From Alphaproteobacteria bacterium (lineage in GTDB: Bacteria > Pseudomonadota > Alphaproteobacteria > Rhizobiales > Devosiaceae): DNA of 30,454 nt. The stretch is taken from contig JAJRRJ010000128.1 in assembly GCA_024279575.1 (NCBI GenBank), forward strand, positions 1 to 30,454, written 5' to 3'. A program made the position numbers and the translations under genes. Below, in pieces: positions 8,300 through 16,245 of this stretch (the first letter of the stretch is position 1; each line of letters opens with the position of its first letter). The notes under the pieces are model-generated. The model was not told where the DNA came from. It did not search any database and worked only from the letters and a program-made list of their open reading frames with translations.

Positions 8300-8721
8300 G
8301 CCGCGCGTCCCTTACGCCGTTCATGGATATCCAGTTGCTCCAGTGCCATTCCCGCGCGACGGGTCTCAACACGGGCAATGGTTTCTGATTGCCGGGCAGC
8401 ACTGGTGATTTTTGAAATTTTCTCAACAACATTCTGTCCTGCCACCACATGGTTGGCCAGCTCCAGAGTAAATCTCTCAGCCTCCTCCAGGCGCGCATTC
8501 AAGGCATTGTCTGCCTCCCCCGCCACGTCCTTGAGCTGACCAATAGCACCATTGGCCATATTTGTTGCTTCAACCAGATCCGAAATCATATCGCGCATTG
8601 TTTCTTTGTCTGCATGAAGGGAGACCAGGCGCTTGTTGAGCACATAACAATAGCCAATCGTCAAAACGAGCAATATCGACACAATACTCTCGATGAGCAA
8701 ACCAATCGGGAAACCGCCCAT
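8296..8721 (-). CDS. Small membrane coiled-coil protein, PflI-like candidate
   Basis: This 141-residue protein has one membrane helix (about residues 5-28), then a long helical, coiled-coil-prone region rich in Ala, Glu and Lys, and a basic C-terminus (HERRKGRAA). It lies between fliM and motE and overlaps both: its ATG shares one base with the fliM stop (TAATG), and its TGA overlaps the motE GTG. Alphaproteobacteria commonly carry a DUF6468-type gene in this position. In Caulobacter the flagellar placement protein PflI is a bitopic membrane protein encoded in an early flagellar operon, so this is a candidate equivalent. That link comes from context and topology, not residue-level recognition. 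Confidence 0.65.
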   Translation of the reverse strand: MGGFPIGLLIESIVSILLVLTIGYCYVLNKRLVSLHADKETMRDMISDLVEATNMANGAIGQLKDVAGEADNALNARLEEAERFTLELANHVVAGQNVVEKISKITSAARQSETIARVETRRAGMALEQLDIHERRKGRAA

Positions 8722-9890
8722 TATACTTTCTCCATCGTTTCATCCATGGCCTCAAACACAGCCATTGTTACATTTGGTGGATTTAAGGCACGCGACACGC
8801 GAACCGATACGTTTTTGCCAATGTGTCCCATCACCGCCTGGGTAATATCAATTCCCCCGGAGCGCAAAGTAATCGGATCAGAAGGGGATTGTTCAAACAT
8901 TATCGTTTCACCTTTTTTAAGGTTCAGAACTTTTGACAAAGGCAGTTCCTGTTCATTCAAAACTGCCTCAATATCCGCATCAGCCGCATAAAGCTCGGTC
9001 GCCAAATGCCCCTCCCAGGTCGCATCACGGCCAAATTTTTCCCCCATGAAAACTTGCAATAACTGCTCACGAATGGGCTCAATCGTTGCGTAGGGAAGCA
9101 AAATTTCAACCTTGCCGCCCCGGTCATCCATATCAATTCTCAACTCAATAAGAATAGCCGCATTCGCGGGACGTGAAATCGCGGCAAATCGAGGGTTGGT
9201 CTCCAGGCGTTCAAGATTAAAAGTAATCTGTGTAAGCGGTTCAAATGCCTTCTTGGTGTCCTCAAGAATAAGCTCGATCAACCGTCGCGAAAGTGACATT
9301 TCAATGGTCGTATAGGGCCGTCCCTCGACCCGGATCACACCATTACCACGTCGACCGCCAAGCAACACGTCGATCATGGAATAAATCAACCCTGAATCAA
9401 TGGTTAGCAAGCCATAATTTTCCCACTCTTCTGCCTTGATAACTGAAAGAATTGCCGGCAGGGGAATCGAATTAAGATAATCTCCAAAACGAACCGATGT
9501 GATTGAATCCAAAGAGACTTCCACATTGTCTGAAGTAAAGTTGCGCAGGGAGGTTGTGGCTAAACGCACCAGACGGTCAAAGACGATCTCCAACATGGGC
9601 AACCGCTCATAGGACACCAGAGCGGAGTTAATAAGTGCCTGAACTCCAGACAATTCCACGCCGTCAGCAGCGCTCGGATCAAACCCTAAAAGATTGTCAA
9701 TTTCATCCTGATTGAGAACCCGGTCTACACCATCAGAATCTTCAGAATCGCCCCCCTCATCAATCATTGCCGCCCACTCAGCGGCCATGGCATCAGCCCC
9801 GTCATCATCCCCATCAGTGGAGGCAGAGGCGGTGTCATCGTCCAGATCCAGCCCCCATTCGGCGGCGAGTTTGTCGTCTTCCTCGCTCAT
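8721..9890 (-). CDS. fliM: FliM, flagellar switch/C-ring protein
   Basis: This 389-residue protein has the FliM order: a CheY-P binding peptide LNQDEIDNLLGFD (residues 59-71), a CheC-like middle domain (VRLATTSLRNFTSDNVEV, GLLTIDSGLIYSMIDVLLGG) and a C-terminal SpoA domain (ELPLSKVLNLKKGETIMF...GHIGKNVSVRVSRAL). The CheY peptide normally sits at the extreme N-terminus. Here about 58 very acidic residues precede it, including two copies of AAEW (9-12 and 36-39). FliM links the C ring to chemotaxis by switching rotation direction. It follows fliL by 8 nt and overlaps the next gene by 1 nt. Confidence 0.96.
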   Translation of the reverse strand: MSEEDDKLAAEWGLDLDDDTASASTDGDDDGADAMAAEWAAMIDEGGDSEDSDGVDRVLNQDEIDNLLGFDPSAADGVELSGVQALINSALVSYERLPMLEIVFDRLVRLATTSLRNFTSDNVEVSLDSITSVRFGDYLNSIPLPAILSVIKAEEWENYGLLTIDSGLIYSMIDVLLGGRRGNGVIRVEGRPYTTIEMSLSRRLIELILEDTKKAFEPLTQITFNLERLETNPRFAAISRPANAAILIELRIDMDDRGGKVEILLPYATIEPIREQLLQVFMGEKFGRDATWEGHLATELYAADADIEAVLNEQELPLSKVLNLKKGETIMFEQSPSDPITLRSGGIDITQAVMGHIGKNVSVRVSRALNPPNVTMAVFEAMDETMEKV

Positions 9891-9898
9891 AACTCCCC

Positions 9899-10453
9899 CT
9901 ACTGCACCAGAATTTCTTTGAAAAGAATACTGTCAACTTCCACCGGATAAAGCGCCAGATTTACGCGTCGACGCAATTCTTCCTTCAAACGATAAATACC
10001 CGCTGACCCCTCAAGGTCCGAGCGCCGCAATTCGCGTAAATACACCTGAAACGCATCCAAAACCCGATTGATCCGTGGCTCAATAGCTGCTGCCATTTCC
10101 TCATCTGCAACCTCTAACGATACGCTCAGCTTCAAAAACTGCTCTGAATTCACTTCACTGGACAAATTGACCGTCATGACCGGCAGATCATAAAAATATG
10201 TTTCGGGCGCAACAATAACTTCTGCAACTCCCCCCTCACTACTACTGCCCGAAAATAAAAAGAAATACGCGGCACCCGCGCCTGCCAATATGACAACCAA
10301 CGCGGCCACACCGATAATAATCAGCTTGAGTTTACCTTTTTTGGCTCCCTCCTCGCCCTCTTCACCATCAACCTCGGCGCCATTTTCTTCACTGGCGTCA
10401 GCCTCAAATTCAGCTTCATCCTCATCGACGTTTTTTGCAGCGTTTTTTGCCAT
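9899..10453 (-). CDS. fliL: FliL, stator-associated basal body protein
   Basis: This 184-residue protein has a highly acidic cytoplasmic N-terminus (about 1-36), a short basic KKGKLK stretch and one membrane helix (about 44-67). The periplasmic domain contains YFYDLPVMTVNLSS and the ending YPVEVDSILFKEILVQ, typical of FliL. FliL surrounds or supports the stator units and affects torque. It heads the minus-strand operon fliL-fliM-PflI-like-motE-large secreted protein. A CtrA-type box lies 83-97 nt upstream of its start. Confidence 0.95.
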   Translation of the reverse strand: MAKNAAKNVDEDEAEFEADASEENGAEVDGEEGEEGAKKGKLKLIIIGVAALVVILAGAGAAYFFLFSGSSSEGGVAEVIVAPETYFYDLPVMTVNLSSEVNSEQFLKLSVSLEVADEEMAAAIEPRINRVLDAFQVYLRELRRSDLEGSAGIYRLKEELRRRVNLALYPVEVDSILFKEILVQ

Positions 10454-10535
10454 ATCAATCCGCGTTCAGTATTTCTGCTTAGCCTGGCAATCAGGCTTGT
10501 GACTTTATTAATGAAATTAGCTAAGCCCCCGATGG

Positions 10536-10550
10536 TTAACGAATGGTTAC
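10536..10550 (-). promoter_or_regulatory. CtrA-type box upstream of fliL
   Basis: TTAA-N7-TTAC on the plus strand. On the minus strand the two halves read as directly repeated TAACCAT motifs, the Caulobacter-style CtrA half site. It lies 83-97 nt upstream of the fliL ATG in the divergent fliL/flgF region, and about 120 nt from the flgF sigma-54 promoter. It most likely drives fliL. Confidence 0.6.
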
Positions 10551-10564
10551 TATTCGCTCCGGTT

Positions 10565-10579
10565 AGGCAATTTTTGCCC
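10565..10579. promoter_or_regulatory. ftr-like palindrome 1 upstream of flgF
   Basis: The sequence is AGGCA-ATTTT-TGCCC, an inverted repeat with five-base arms and a five-base A/T spacer. It lies about 120 bp upstream of the start site expected from the flgF sigma-54 promoter, a usual distance for an enhancer bound by a sigma-54 activator such as FlbD. The binding protein is inferred. Confidence 0.6.
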
Positions 10580-10593
10580 GGTAATTTTTGCCC
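10579..10593. promoter_or_regulatory. ftr-like palindrome 2 upstream of flgF
   Basis: CGGTA-ATTTT-TGCCC follows the first palindrome directly, sharing one base and offset by exactly 14 bp. The left arm departs from CGGCA by one base; the right arm is complete. Tandem activator sites of this kind are typical of enhancers that assemble a sigma-54 activator oligomer. Confidence 0.55.
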
Positions 10594-10665
10594 CACAAGT
10601 CATTTCACGGGCTTTGAATTTATCAGAAAAGCCATAACACTTTGAAATTTAACATTTAATTTTCT

Positions 10666-10681
10666 TGGCATGCCCTATGCA
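10666..10681 (+). promoter_or_regulatory. Sigma-54 (-24/-12) promoter of flgF operon
   Basis: TGGCATG-CCCT-ATGCA matches the consensus TGGCACG-N4-TTGCA with the invariant GG and GC exactly ten bases apart. Transcription would start near 10692, leaving a leader of about 55 nt to the flgF ATG at 10747. Two ftr-like palindromes lie about 105-120 bp upstream. Confidence 0.8.
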
Positions 10682-10746
10682 TTGTTGTGGGCAGGTCAGC
10701 GGCTTGGGGAAGTCGTGTTGACTTAACCAACCGGGGGATCGCGCCA

Positions 10747-11484
10747 ATGGAAAATGCGCAACTCATAGGACTATCGCGACAAATTGCACTCAGGAACCAA
10801 CTGAGCGTAGTGGCCAACAATGTGGCCAACATTAATACCAATGGCTACAAGTCACAGGACCTTCTGTTTGAAGAGTTTGTGATGCCTGTTGCGTCTCACA
10901 ATGATTTTTCTTTTGCAGATCAACCTCTTAGCTACACTCAAGATTGGGCAACCATTAATGATTTTTCCGGGGGAGCTATCGCTCAAACAGGAAACCCCCT
11001 TGATATTGCTTTGCAGGGGGAAGGGTTTTTGGCCGTTCAAACCCCTGCCGGGGAACGCTGGACCCGCGCTGGAACGCTAAAACTGGATAACACCGGCCTG
11101 CTTGTCGACAATAACGGTAATCCGGTTCTCTCAGAGGGTGGCCAGATTCGATTCGCCCCCAATGAGACAGACATTCAGTTTAATCAGGACGGCTCGATTC
11201 TCACCAGCCAGGGCAATAAGGGTTTTTTGCGCATAGTAGAATTTGACAATCCGCAAGTCCTGACCCGTGAAGGCGATAACCTGTATTCAGGTGGAGAGCC
11301 CATCGCAGCCGCCTCAACAAATGTTATTCAGGGCGCAGTTGAGCGTTCCAATGTGTCAGGGGTCATCCAGATTGCCGAAATGATCCGGGTAAACCGTTCA
11401 TATCAGTCTATGGCCCAATTGATTAAGCGTCAGGATGAATTGCGATCTCAAGCAATTTCTGTCCTCGGCAATCCATCGAAATAA
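10747..11484 (+). CDS. flgF: FlgF, proximal rod protein
   Basis: The start is set at ATG 10747, preceded by GGGGGA. This gives 245 residues beginning MENAQLIGLSRQIALRNQLS and leading into the rod/hook motif VVANNVANINTNGYKSQDL. The frame is open back to 10687, but that stretch lies in the leader of the sigma-54 transcript. The ending IAEMIRVNRSYQSMAQLIKR is a FlgF-type C-terminal helix, and the central GNPLDIALQGEGFLAVQT is the conserved rod-protein core. It is the first gene of the flgF-flgG-flgA-flgH operon. Confidence 0.95.
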   Translation: MENAQLIGLSRQIALRNQLSVVANNVANINTNGYKSQDLLFEEFVMPVASHNDFSFADQPLSYTQDWATINDFSGGAIAQTGNPLDIALQGEGFLAVQTPAGERWTRAGTLKLDNTGLLVDNNGNPVLSEGGQIRFAPNETDIQFNQDGSILTSQGNKGFLRIVEFDNPQVLTREGDNLYSGGEPIAAASTNVIQGAVERSNVSGVIQIAEMIRVNRSYQSMAQLIKRQDELRSQAISVLGNPSK

Positions 11485-11508
11485 AGAACTTAGAACAGGA
11501 GATCCGCC

Positions 11509-12294
11509 ATGAAAGCCCTATATATCGCAGCAACCGGCATGGCCGCTCAGGAACGAAACGTGGAAGTAATTTCCAACAATATCGCCAATATGCGCACCAC
11601 TGGATATAAGCGTCAGCGCGCAGAATTTCAGGATATGATCTATCAGCAACACAGGCGGGCCGGTGCTCTTACCTCTGCTTCAGGGACCCAGGTTCCCGCC
11701 GGCATTGAGATCGGCTCCGGGGTAAAAACCGCCACCACCGCACGTATTATGAGCCAGGGCAGCGTTGAACCAACGCAAAAGGAACTGGATATTGCAATTC
11801 GCGGTGAAGGTTTGTTTGTCATTCAAATGCCCGATGGTCGCACCGCCTACACACGCGACGGGGCTTTTGAGCGCGACAATACCGGAAAACTGGTCACCAT
11901 TGATGGTTTTGAAGTGCAGCCTGGCATTGTTATTCCAGACACTGCCCGCTCCATCTCGATCTCTGATGATGGTGTTGTTGAAGCTTTTTTGAACAACGAT
12001 TCATCGGCCACCAACCTTGGTCAGATCCAATTGGCCCGCTTCGTTAATAAAACCGGCCTTGAATCCATCGGGGGCAATCTGTTCGTGGAAACAGGGGCCA
12101 GCGGAACCGCCCAGATCGGCATACCAAATGGCGACAATTTCGGCGGCACATTGCAAGGTTTTCTGGAACTGGCAAACGTCAATGCAGTGACCGAAATCGC
12201 TGACCTGATCGCCGCCCAGCGCGCCTATGAAATGAATTCACGCGTTGTCTCTGGGGCTGACGAAATGATGTCCTCCGTATCGCAGATGCGCTAG
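11509..12294 (+). CDS. flgG: FlgG, distal rod protein
   Basis: This is 261 residues long, the normal FlgG length. It begins MKALYIAATGMAAQERNVEV and continues with ISNNIANMRTTGYKRQRAEF. The core ELDIAIRGEGLFVIQMPDGR and the C-terminal NVNAVTEIADLIAAQRAYEM are diagnostic of FlgG. FlgG builds the distal rod that reaches the outer membrane and carries the P and L rings. It follows flgF by 24 nt, with an ACAGGAGA Shine-Dalgarno, and precedes flgA by 19 nt. Confidence 0.97.
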   Translation: MKALYIAATGMAAQERNVEVISNNIANMRTTGYKRQRAEFQDMIYQQHRRAGALTSASGTQVPAGIEIGSGVKTATTARIMSQGSVEPTQKELDIAIRGEGLFVIQMPDGRTAYTRDGAFERDNTGKLVTIDGFEVQPGIVIPDTARSISISDDGVVEAFLNNDSSATNLGQIQLARFVNKTGLESIGGNLFVETGASGTAQIGIPNGDNFGGTLQGFLELANVNAVTEIADLIAAQRAYEMNSRVVSGADEMMSSVSQMR

Positions 12295-12313
12295 TTTTTG
12301 GAGCCTTAAGACT

Positions 12314-13264
12314 ATGAACAACTTTGTCAAAACCACTATTCTCGCCCTTTGCATCCTGCCCGTTGCAACCAATGCAATTGCCGCTCCAATTTTGCGCGAT
12401 ACCATCACTGTCATTTCTCCGATTGTCACTGTCGGCGATATGTTTGAGGATGCTGGACTATTGGCCGAACAAGCCCTGTTTCGCGCACCGGCGCCAGGCA
12501 CTGTGGGGCAGGTTTCAGTTCAGAACATTCGTATTGCCACCGCCAAAATTGGTGTTGAGAACTTTGATAATCCAGGGTTTTTCAATGTCAGCGTTGCCAG
12601 AAAAGGTATCAATGTGGACCTTTCGACCTTTGAGGCCCTGATTGCCGATGACCTGACATCCAAAGGCGTTTTGCGCAGTGGAATGAGTGTCACTGCCTTT
12701 TTGAACAGAGAACTTGCGATCATGTTCGCAGAAGATCGCTCCAACCCGGTCACGCTGCAAAACCTGCGTTACGCTCCAGGAAGCAACAGATTTTCCGCGC
12801 GCTTCGCCCTTGCCGGACAACCCAACCCGGTTGACATCTCGGGGCGCCTGGATTTTTCGGTTCTTGCCCCACACCTTGTGCGCGCACTGCCAGCCGGTGC
12901 CATATTAAAAGCAGACGACATTGAAATGCGCAATCTGCCTTTGCAGTTTGCAAGCAGTGCCGGGGTGCCAATGCTGGATCAACTGATCGGGCGTCAGCTG
13001 CAACGCAACCAGCTTGAAGGTGCTGCACTGCGTCTCAACGATATAAGCGAAACCGTCCTTATTGCCCGCAATGAAATTGTTACAGTATTTTTGAAAGCGG
13101 GCGCGATGACGCTGACTGTTAAAGGGCAGGCATTGGAAGATGCCTCTCAAGGCCAACCCATATCCATTTTGAACCTGATGTCCAACAAGGTCGTGCGGGG
13201 CATAGCTGCCGGTCCCGGCACAGTCCAAATCAGCACCACATCCACCAGTGTCGCCTCACTTTAA
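12314..13264 (+). CDS. flgA: FlgA, P-ring assembly chaperone
   Basis: A signal peptide (about residues 1-23, ending NAIA-A) directs the 316-residue product to the periplasm. The C-terminal half holds the SAF-type region LPAGAILKADDIEMRNLPL, then QLIGRQLQRNQLEGAALR. It ends with FlgA-typical VFLKAGAMTLTVKGQALE and MSNKVVRGIAAGPGTVQI. FlgA assists FlgI in forming the P ring around the rod. The N-terminal half is longer than in the E. coli protein (about 219 aa), as often seen in alphaproteobacteria. It lies in the operon between flgG and flgH. Confidence 0.92.
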   Translation: MNNFVKTTILALCILPVATNAIAAPILRDTITVISPIVTVGDMFEDAGLLAEQALFRAPAPGTVGQVSVQNIRIATAKIGVENFDNPGFFNVSVARKGINVDLSTFEALIADDLTSKGVLRSGMSVTAFLNRELAIMFAEDRSNPVTLQNLRYAPGSNRFSARFALAGQPNPVDISGRLDFSVLAPHLVRALPAGAILKADDIEMRNLPLQFASSAGVPMLDQLIGRQLQRNQLEGAALRLNDISETVLIARNEIVTVFLKAGAMTLTVKGQALEDASQGQPISILNLMSNKVVRGIAAGPGTVQISTTSTSVASL

Positions 13265-13287
13265 TCAATCCATTCGGGGGAATGAAA

Positions 13288-14022
13288 ATGAAAATTATTA
13301 AAAACCTTATTTTACTCGCCACACTCAGTATTCTGGGTGCCTGCTCTGCCGCTGAACGGCTAACTCAAATCGGCGCAACACCAGCTTTGTCCGCCATAGA
13401 AAACCCGACAGCTCAAGCCGGGTATCGCCCGGTCGTCATGCCCATGCCCGCTCCGGTTGTTGATAGCTATCAGTCCAACTCTTTGTTCAGAAACGGCGCA
13501 CGCGGCTTTTTCAAGGATCAGCGTGCCCACCGCGTTGGTGATATTTTAACCGTCAAGATTGTCATTTCAGACAAGGCAACAATCTCCAATCAGACATCCC
13601 GCGGCCGCACCTCCACAAATTCTGCGGGCGTGGGTGGCGTGCTTGGTTCACTCTTTAGCATAGTGGCACCTGAAGTTTCCGCCGCCACCGCAATTGATGT
13701 TAACTCCGGAATAAATGACTCGGGAACCGGGTCGGTAAACCGCTCTGAATCCCTTGAAACAGAGGTTGCAGCCGTCATTACCCAGGTGCTGCCAAACGGC
13801 AATCTGGTAATAGAAGGACGGCAGGAGGTTCGCGTGAATTTTGAGGTGCGCGATCTGATCGTGGCAGGTATCGTTCGTCCCGAAGATATCGGGGCCGACA
13901 ATACAATTGCCAGTTCAAAAATTGCCGAAGCACGCATTGCCTACGGAGGCCGTGGACAAATCACTGATGTCCAGCAACCCCGCTACGGTCAGCAGGTGCT
14001 CGACGCAATCCTTCCCTTCTAA
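13288..14022 (+). CDS. flgH: FlgH, L-ring lipoprotein
   Basis: The start is placed at the second ATG (13288), because GGGGGA (13276-13281) abuts the first ATG at 13282 with no spacer but lies six bases from the second. A lipoprotein signal follows, with lipobox LGAC and the modified cysteine at residue 19. FlgH features include NSLFRNGARGFFKDQRAHRV, GDILTVKIVISDKATISNQT and GNLVIEGRQEVRVNFE. The protein forms the outer-membrane L ring. It ends the flgF-flgG-flgA-flgH operon and is followed by an intrinsic terminator. Confidence 0.95.
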   Translation: MKIIKNLILLATLSILGACSAAERLTQIGATPALSAIENPTAQAGYRPVVMPMPAPVVDSYQSNSLFRNGARGFFKDQRAHRVGDILTVKIVISDKATISNQTSRGRTSTNSAGVGGVLGSLFSIVAPEVSAATAIDVNSGINDSGTGSVNRSESLETEVAAVITQVLPNGNLVIEGRQEVRVNFEVRDLIVAGIVRPEDIGADNTIASSKIAEARIAYGGRGQITDVQQPRYGQQVLDAILPF

Positions 14023-14041
14023 TTCAAAGGGACAAAGTTTC

Positions 14042-14085
14042 AGTCTGGCGCGCTTCCCCCGACTTTTGCGAGCCAGACTTTTTTT
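14042..14085 (+). terminator. Intrinsic terminator after flgH
   Basis: AGTCTGGC (14042-14049) pairs perfectly with GCCAGACT (14072-14079) across a 22-nt loop, and a run of seven T follows from 14079. It lies 20 nt after the flgH stop and closes the rod/ring operon before the unrelated carboxypeptidase gene. Confidence 0.8.
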
Positions 14086-14133
14086 CCGGTGTTTCAAATT
14101 GCCAATAGCATGCTAAATATCGGAAAAACCAGA

Positions 14134-14173
14134 GAAAGGACGCGGCATGCCCCCGAATTGGCTGCGTCCTTTC
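14134..14173 (+). other. Leader hairpin before the M32 carboxypeptidase gene
   Basis: GAAAGGACGC (14134-14143) and GCGTCCTTTC (14164-14173) form a perfect 10-bp stem with a 20-nt loop, ending 29 nt before the ATG at 14203. The bases after it (CATTCTTTT) make only a weak U tract. It could be an attenuator, a second terminator or a transcript-stabilising structure. The sequence alone does not decide. Confidence 0.5.
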
Positions 14174-14202
14174 CATTCTTTTGGACATTTCAAGGAATTC
14201 TC

Positions 14203-15699
14203 ATGTCTTACAAAAATCTTGATCACCTGAACCAGACACTGCATGCCCTGAGCCACGCCATGGCCATTCTTGGTGCTGATGAGGCAACCAACATGCCCAC
14301 TGGCGGTGGAGCAGAACGGGCAAATTCGCTTTCCGCACTGACGGCAATGCATCACGAGAAGGCCAGCGCACCCCACATCGCTGACTGGATAGAGAAAGCA
14401 GAAAATAGCAAACTCGATACCGATCAAAAACATGCCCTTGCCGAATTCAAACGTCTTTACGAGCAACGCACCTGCCTTCCTGCAGAATTTGTTGGCGCCA
14501 AGACCAAAAGCGCCATGAAATGTGAGCAGCTTTGGCGCGAATTACGACCCAAAGGGGACTGGAAGTCCTTTGCCCCGGCGCTTGGTGAAGTTATTTCCTT
14601 TGCCCGTGAAGAAGCCCAGATGCGCAGTCACAATACGGGCTTAAAGCCCTATGACGCCATGATCGACCAGTATGACCCGGGCAACAAAATGGCAGACATT
14701 GACCCTGTGTTTGCTGAATTGAAAGTCTTTTTGAAGTCGTTCGTGCCAGAAGCCCTTGAGATACAAAAGCAACGCCTCGCGGATCGCCCCTTAAAGCCCC
14801 TGAACGCCCCTTTTCCCGTTGAAAAGCAGCGCTCACTTGGTCAGTCGATCATGAAGCAAATGGGGTTTGATTTTAACAATGGACGCCTGGACACCTCTCA
14901 CCATCCATTTTGCGGGGGCGTGCCAACTGATGTACGCATGACCACCCGTTATCAAACCGATACCTTCCTGCCGGGCCTGATGGGAATATTGCATGAAACC
15001 GGTCACGCACAATATGAGCAGGGACTGCCCCGCGATAACGCCCATTGGCCGCACAATCAGGCGCGCGGCATGGGCATGCATGAAAGCCAAAGCCTGTTTG
15101 TTGAAATGCAGATTGTGCGCTCCCCCATGTTCTGGAAATGGGTCATTCCTTTGATAAGCGAACACCTTGGCAGCCATGTTTTTGAAAACTGGGAAATCGA
15201 GGATGTTCTTGTCCACGTCAACCTGATCGAGCGTGGCTTTATCCGCGTCGATGCCGATGAGGTCACCTACCCTTTACATGTAATTTTGCGCTATGAGCTG
15301 GAGCAGGATCTGATCGGGCAAAAAATTGAGGTTCACCACATCCCTGAAGCATGGAACGCCAAAATGGAGGAATATTTGGGGCTTTCAACGCTTGATAACA
15401 TGTCCGATGGGCCCATGCAGGACGTACATTGGCCCGCTGGCCTGTTCGGCTATTTCCCCTCATACACGTTAGGGGCCTTGATGGCCGCGCAGCAATGGGC
15501 GTCGCTGGTGAAACAAATCCCAACGGCACCATCGCAGATTGAACAGGGCAATTTCAATGAAATAAACGCCTGGCGCGCTAAAAATGTCTGGCAAAAAGGA
15601 TCGCGGTTTTCAACCACACAAATGATGGAACAGGCGACCGGCGAGCCACTCAATCCTGCCTATTTCATTGCCCATCTGCAACAAAGATACGCCAAATAA
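14203..15699 (+). CDS. M32 family metallocarboxypeptidase
   Basis: The start at ATG 14203 has AAGGA 7 nt before it; the frame continues back to 14089 only through the leader. The 498-residue protein shows the M32 (thermostable carboxypeptidase Taq) hallmarks: HETGH at residues 264-268 as the HEXXH zinc motif, GMHESQSLFVE with Glu294 as a likely third metal ligand, and the family stretch HHPFCGGVPTDVRMTTRY. Length matches the family at about 500 aa. It removes C-terminal residues from peptides in the cytoplasm. It has no evident flagellar role and is separated from flgH by a terminator. It converges on dksA, with only 11 nt between the two stops. Confidence 0.93.
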   Translation: MSYKNLDHLNQTLHALSHAMAILGADEATNMPTGGGAERANSLSALTAMHHEKASAPHIADWIEKAENSKLDTDQKHALAEFKRLYEQRTCLPAEFVGAKTKSAMKCEQLWRELRPKGDWKSFAPALGEVISFAREEAQMRSHNTGLKPYDAMIDQYDPGNKMADIDPVFAELKVFLKSFVPEALEIQKQRLADRPLKPLNAPFPVEKQRSLGQSIMKQMGFDFNNGRLDTSHHPFCGGVPTDVRMTTRYQTDTFLPGLMGILHETGHAQYEQGLPRDNAHWPHNQARGMGMHESQSLFVEMQIVRSPMFWKWVIPLISEHLGSHVFENWEIEDVLVHVNLIERGFIRVDADEVTYPLHVILRYELEQDLIGQKIEVHHIPEAWNAKMEEYLGLSTLDNMSDGPMQDVHWPAGLFGYFPSYTLGALMAAQQWASLVKQIPTAPSQIEQGNFNEINAWRAKNVWQKGSRFSTTQMMEQATGEPLNPAYFIAHLQQRYAK

Positions 15700-15710
15700 T
15701 GGATCAAAGC

Positions 15711-16130
15711 CTAATCGTCGCGATATACTTTTTCGCGGCGCTCGTGCTTTTCCTGTGCTTCAAGGGACATAGTTGCAACCGGTCGCGCATCAAGTCTTTT
15801 CAGACCGATCGGCTCCCCTGAGACTTCGCAATACCCATAAGTGCCCTCTTCAATCCGGCGCAATGCCGCATCAATCTTGGAAATCAGTTTGCGCTGACGA
15901 TCCCGCGTACGCAACTCCAGCGTGCGATCGCTTTCCGATGAAGCCCGGTCGGCAATATCGGCATGCAAAACATTCTCTTCCTGCAAAGTTTCAAGAGTTC
16001 CCCGACTGTCCCGCAAAATGTCTTCACGCCATTTTGTCAACTTTTGCCGGAAATACTCAGACTGAGTTGGGTTCATAAACGGTTCATCGTCGCTTGGGCG
16101 ATATCCCTCTTTTAGCAGCTTGGCATCCAT
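15711..16130 (-). CDS. dksA: DksA/TraR-family RNA polymerase regulator, zinc cysteines mostly lost
   Basis: This 139-residue protein has the DksA coiled coil with the tip motif DIADRA (Asp58, Asp61, Ala63), which contacts the polymerase secondary channel. The C-terminal globule IGLKRLDARPVATMSLEAQ is DksA-like. E. coli DksA has four zinc cysteines in a CxxC-x17-CxxC arrangement. Here only the first remains (Cys101); the others are Ser104, Ser122 and Ala125. Such zinc-independent DksA forms are known in alphaproteobacteria, for example Rhodobacter sphaeroides. It acts with ppGpp on stringent-response promoters. It lies 115 nt after fliX on the same strand. Confidence 0.9.
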   Translation of the reverse strand: MDAKLLKEGYRPSDDEPFMNPTQSEYFRQKLTKWREDILRDSRGTLETLQEENVLHADIADRASSESDRTLELRTRDRQRKLISKIDAALRRIEEGTYGYCEVSGEPIGLKRLDARPVATMSLEAQEKHERREKVYRDD

Positions 16131-16245
16131 ATTCCAACGACTCCAACAAATTGCGACTGTATAAGGGTTGAAGAAACTCTCCGCAAGTCAGTAATTTGTG
16201 AACGAATGCAACCCGCTAGACGCGCTTGCTGAATCAACAGGATAA

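Noticed and set aside
14089..14202. N-terminal extension of the M32 carboxypeptidase
   Set aside because: It would translate through the leader hairpin, and family members start near the MSYKNLDHLN-like region that follows the AAGGA site.
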